Under the pieces are notes generated by a model that did not search any database, was not told where the DNA came from, and was given only the letters and a program-made list of their open reading frames with translations. Positions 4,847-5,653 of a stretch of DNA of 5,653 bases are shown piece after piece; positions within the stretch are counted from its first letter, which is position 1; the number at the start of each line of letters is the position of its first letter. Both the position numbers and the translations under genes were made by a program. Source of the DNA: an uncultured Burkholderiales bacterium (GTDB taxonomy: Bacteria > Pseudomonadota > Gammaproteobacteria > Burkholderiales > Burkholderiaceae_C); contig CAISQQ010000344.1 of the NCBI GenBank assembly GCA_903887655.1, positions 1 through 5,653 on the forward strand, in the 5' to 3' direction.

Positions 4847-5653
4847 ATGTCCGACCCCACCGAACTGACCCTGACCCGACCCGACGACTGGCACTTGCAC
4901 TTGCGAGACGCAGAAGCCTTGTCGGCGGTGTTGCCCCACACCGCTCGCCAGTTTGGGCGTGCCGTGATCATGCCCAACTTGAAACCCCCCGTCACCACGG
5001 CGGCCCTCGCCATGGCTTACCGCTCGCGCATCCTTGCAGCGCTTCCCAGGGGAATGGATTTCGAGCCCTTGATGACGCTTTACTTGACCGATGTCACGCC
5101 CCCCTCAGAGATTGCGCTGGCCGCCGCTCAAGGTGTGGTGGCGTGCAAGCTCTACCCCTCGGGGGCGACCACCAACAGCGACTCGGGCGTTACCCGCATC
5201 GAGCTCATTTACCCGGTGTTGGAAGCCATGCAACGCCATGGGCTTTTGCTGCTGATCCATGCCGAGGTGACCGATCCGAGCGTGGATGTGTTTGACCGCG
5301 AGGCGGTGTTCATTGAGCGGCATTTTGAGCCACTGCGTCGGCATTTTCCTGAACTCAAGATGGTGTTTGAGCACATCACCACCCAAGACGCGGTGCAGTT
5401 TGTCCAGTCTCAATCCCAGCACACGGCCGCCACGCTCACCGCCCACCACTTGCTGCTCAACCGCAATGCAATTTTTCAAGGGGGCATACGCCCACACACT
5501 TATTGCTTGCCCGTGTTAAAGCGCGAAAAGCACCGCCAAGCCCTGCTGAAGGCCGCTACCGCTGGAGACCCTCGGTTTTTCTTGGGCACCGACAGTGCCC
5601 CCCACGCCCTGCATCTGAAAGAGCACGAGTGTGGGTGTGCCGGCTGCTACACG
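4847..5653 (+). CDS. pyrC: Dihydroorotase, type II (partial, 3' end cut by window)
   Basis: Catalyses the reversible cyclisation of N-carbamoyl-L-aspartate to dihydroorotate, the third step of de novo pyrimidine synthesis, in the cytoplasm. The window holds 269 codons in frame to its last base; about 75-80 residues are missing compared with E. coli PyrC (about 348). The binuclear zinc site is intact: His16 and His18 in DWHLHLRD, the Lys101 expected to be carboxylated in CKLYPSGATTN, His138, His176 in FEHITT, and Asp249 in FLGTDSAPH, with His253 beyond it. Arg20 and Asn44 are the expected substrate-binding residues, and Thr108-Thr109 match the flexible active-site loop. The end, ECGCAGCYT, matches the Cys-rich stretch CGCAGC of the family. 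The start is fixed by homology. No Shine-Dalgarno sequence is visible in the 31 nt after gltL. Confidence 0.96.
   Translation, partial: MSDPTELTLTRPDDWHLHLRDAEALSAVLPHTARQFGRAVIMPNLKPPVTTAALAMAYRSRILAALPRGMDFEPLMTLYLTDVTPPSEIALAAAQGVVACKLYPSGATTNSDSGVTRIELIYPVLEAMQRHGLLLLIHAEVTDPSVDVFDREAVFIERHFEPLRRHFPELKMVFEHITTQDAVQFVQSQSQHTAATLTAHHLLLNRNAIFQGGIRPHTYCLPVLKREKHRQALLKAATAGDPRFFLGTDSAPHALHLKEHECGCAGCYT

Noticed and set aside
5105..5497. 130-codon minus-strand frame opposite pyrC
   Set aside because: The + strand reads as PyrC with every metal ligand in place through this interval, so the antisense frame is a shadow.

Overview
The window looks like chromosomal DNA of a Gram-negative betaproteobacterium, most likely Burkholderiales and plausibly Comamonadaceae (Limnohabitans- or Rhodoferax-like). 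The reasons are a trimeric-porin-type gene with a C-terminal Phe, a GltI/J/K/L amino-acid ABC transporter, a type II (E. coli-like) PyrC, moderately high GC and heavy use of TTG for Leu. The genus is an inference from composition and protein style, not a search result.

Layout, all genes on the + strand. (1) 1-139: porin upstream region. It holds a 15-bp-period tandem repeat and a sequence that fits a sigma-54 -24/-12 promoter (71-86). (2) 140-1201: complete outer-membrane porin gene. (3) 1202-1594: a 393-bp non-coding stretch with a structured porin 3' UTR, a UUCG-loop intrinsic terminator, 4.7 copies of an 11-bp tandem repeat, two further inverted repeats, and the gltI promoter region with a clear RBS. 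(4) 1595-4815: a four-gene ABC uptake operon: periplasmic glutamate/aspartate-binding protein (gltI), two permeases (gltJ, gltK) and the ATPase (gltL). A nested hairpin separates gltI from the permeases. (5) 4847-5653: the first 269 codons of pyrC (dihydroorotase), cut by the window end, starting 31 nt after gltL with no visible terminator or promoter between them.

How they fit together: the porin would let small solutes cross the outer membrane. GltI would capture acidic amino acids in the periplasm, and GltJK with GltL would import them using ATP. PyrC uses carbamoyl-aspartate in de novo pyrimidine synthesis. Aspartate is the precursor of that compound, so the gltIJKL-pyrC adjacency is metabolically sensible, though it may be coincidental.

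I found no undescribed multi-gene system, mobile element, CRISPR array, tRNA or rRNA. The points most worth checking are regulatory: the candidate RpoN promoter of the porin, the two short-period repeats, and the gltI/gltJ intercistronic hairpin.
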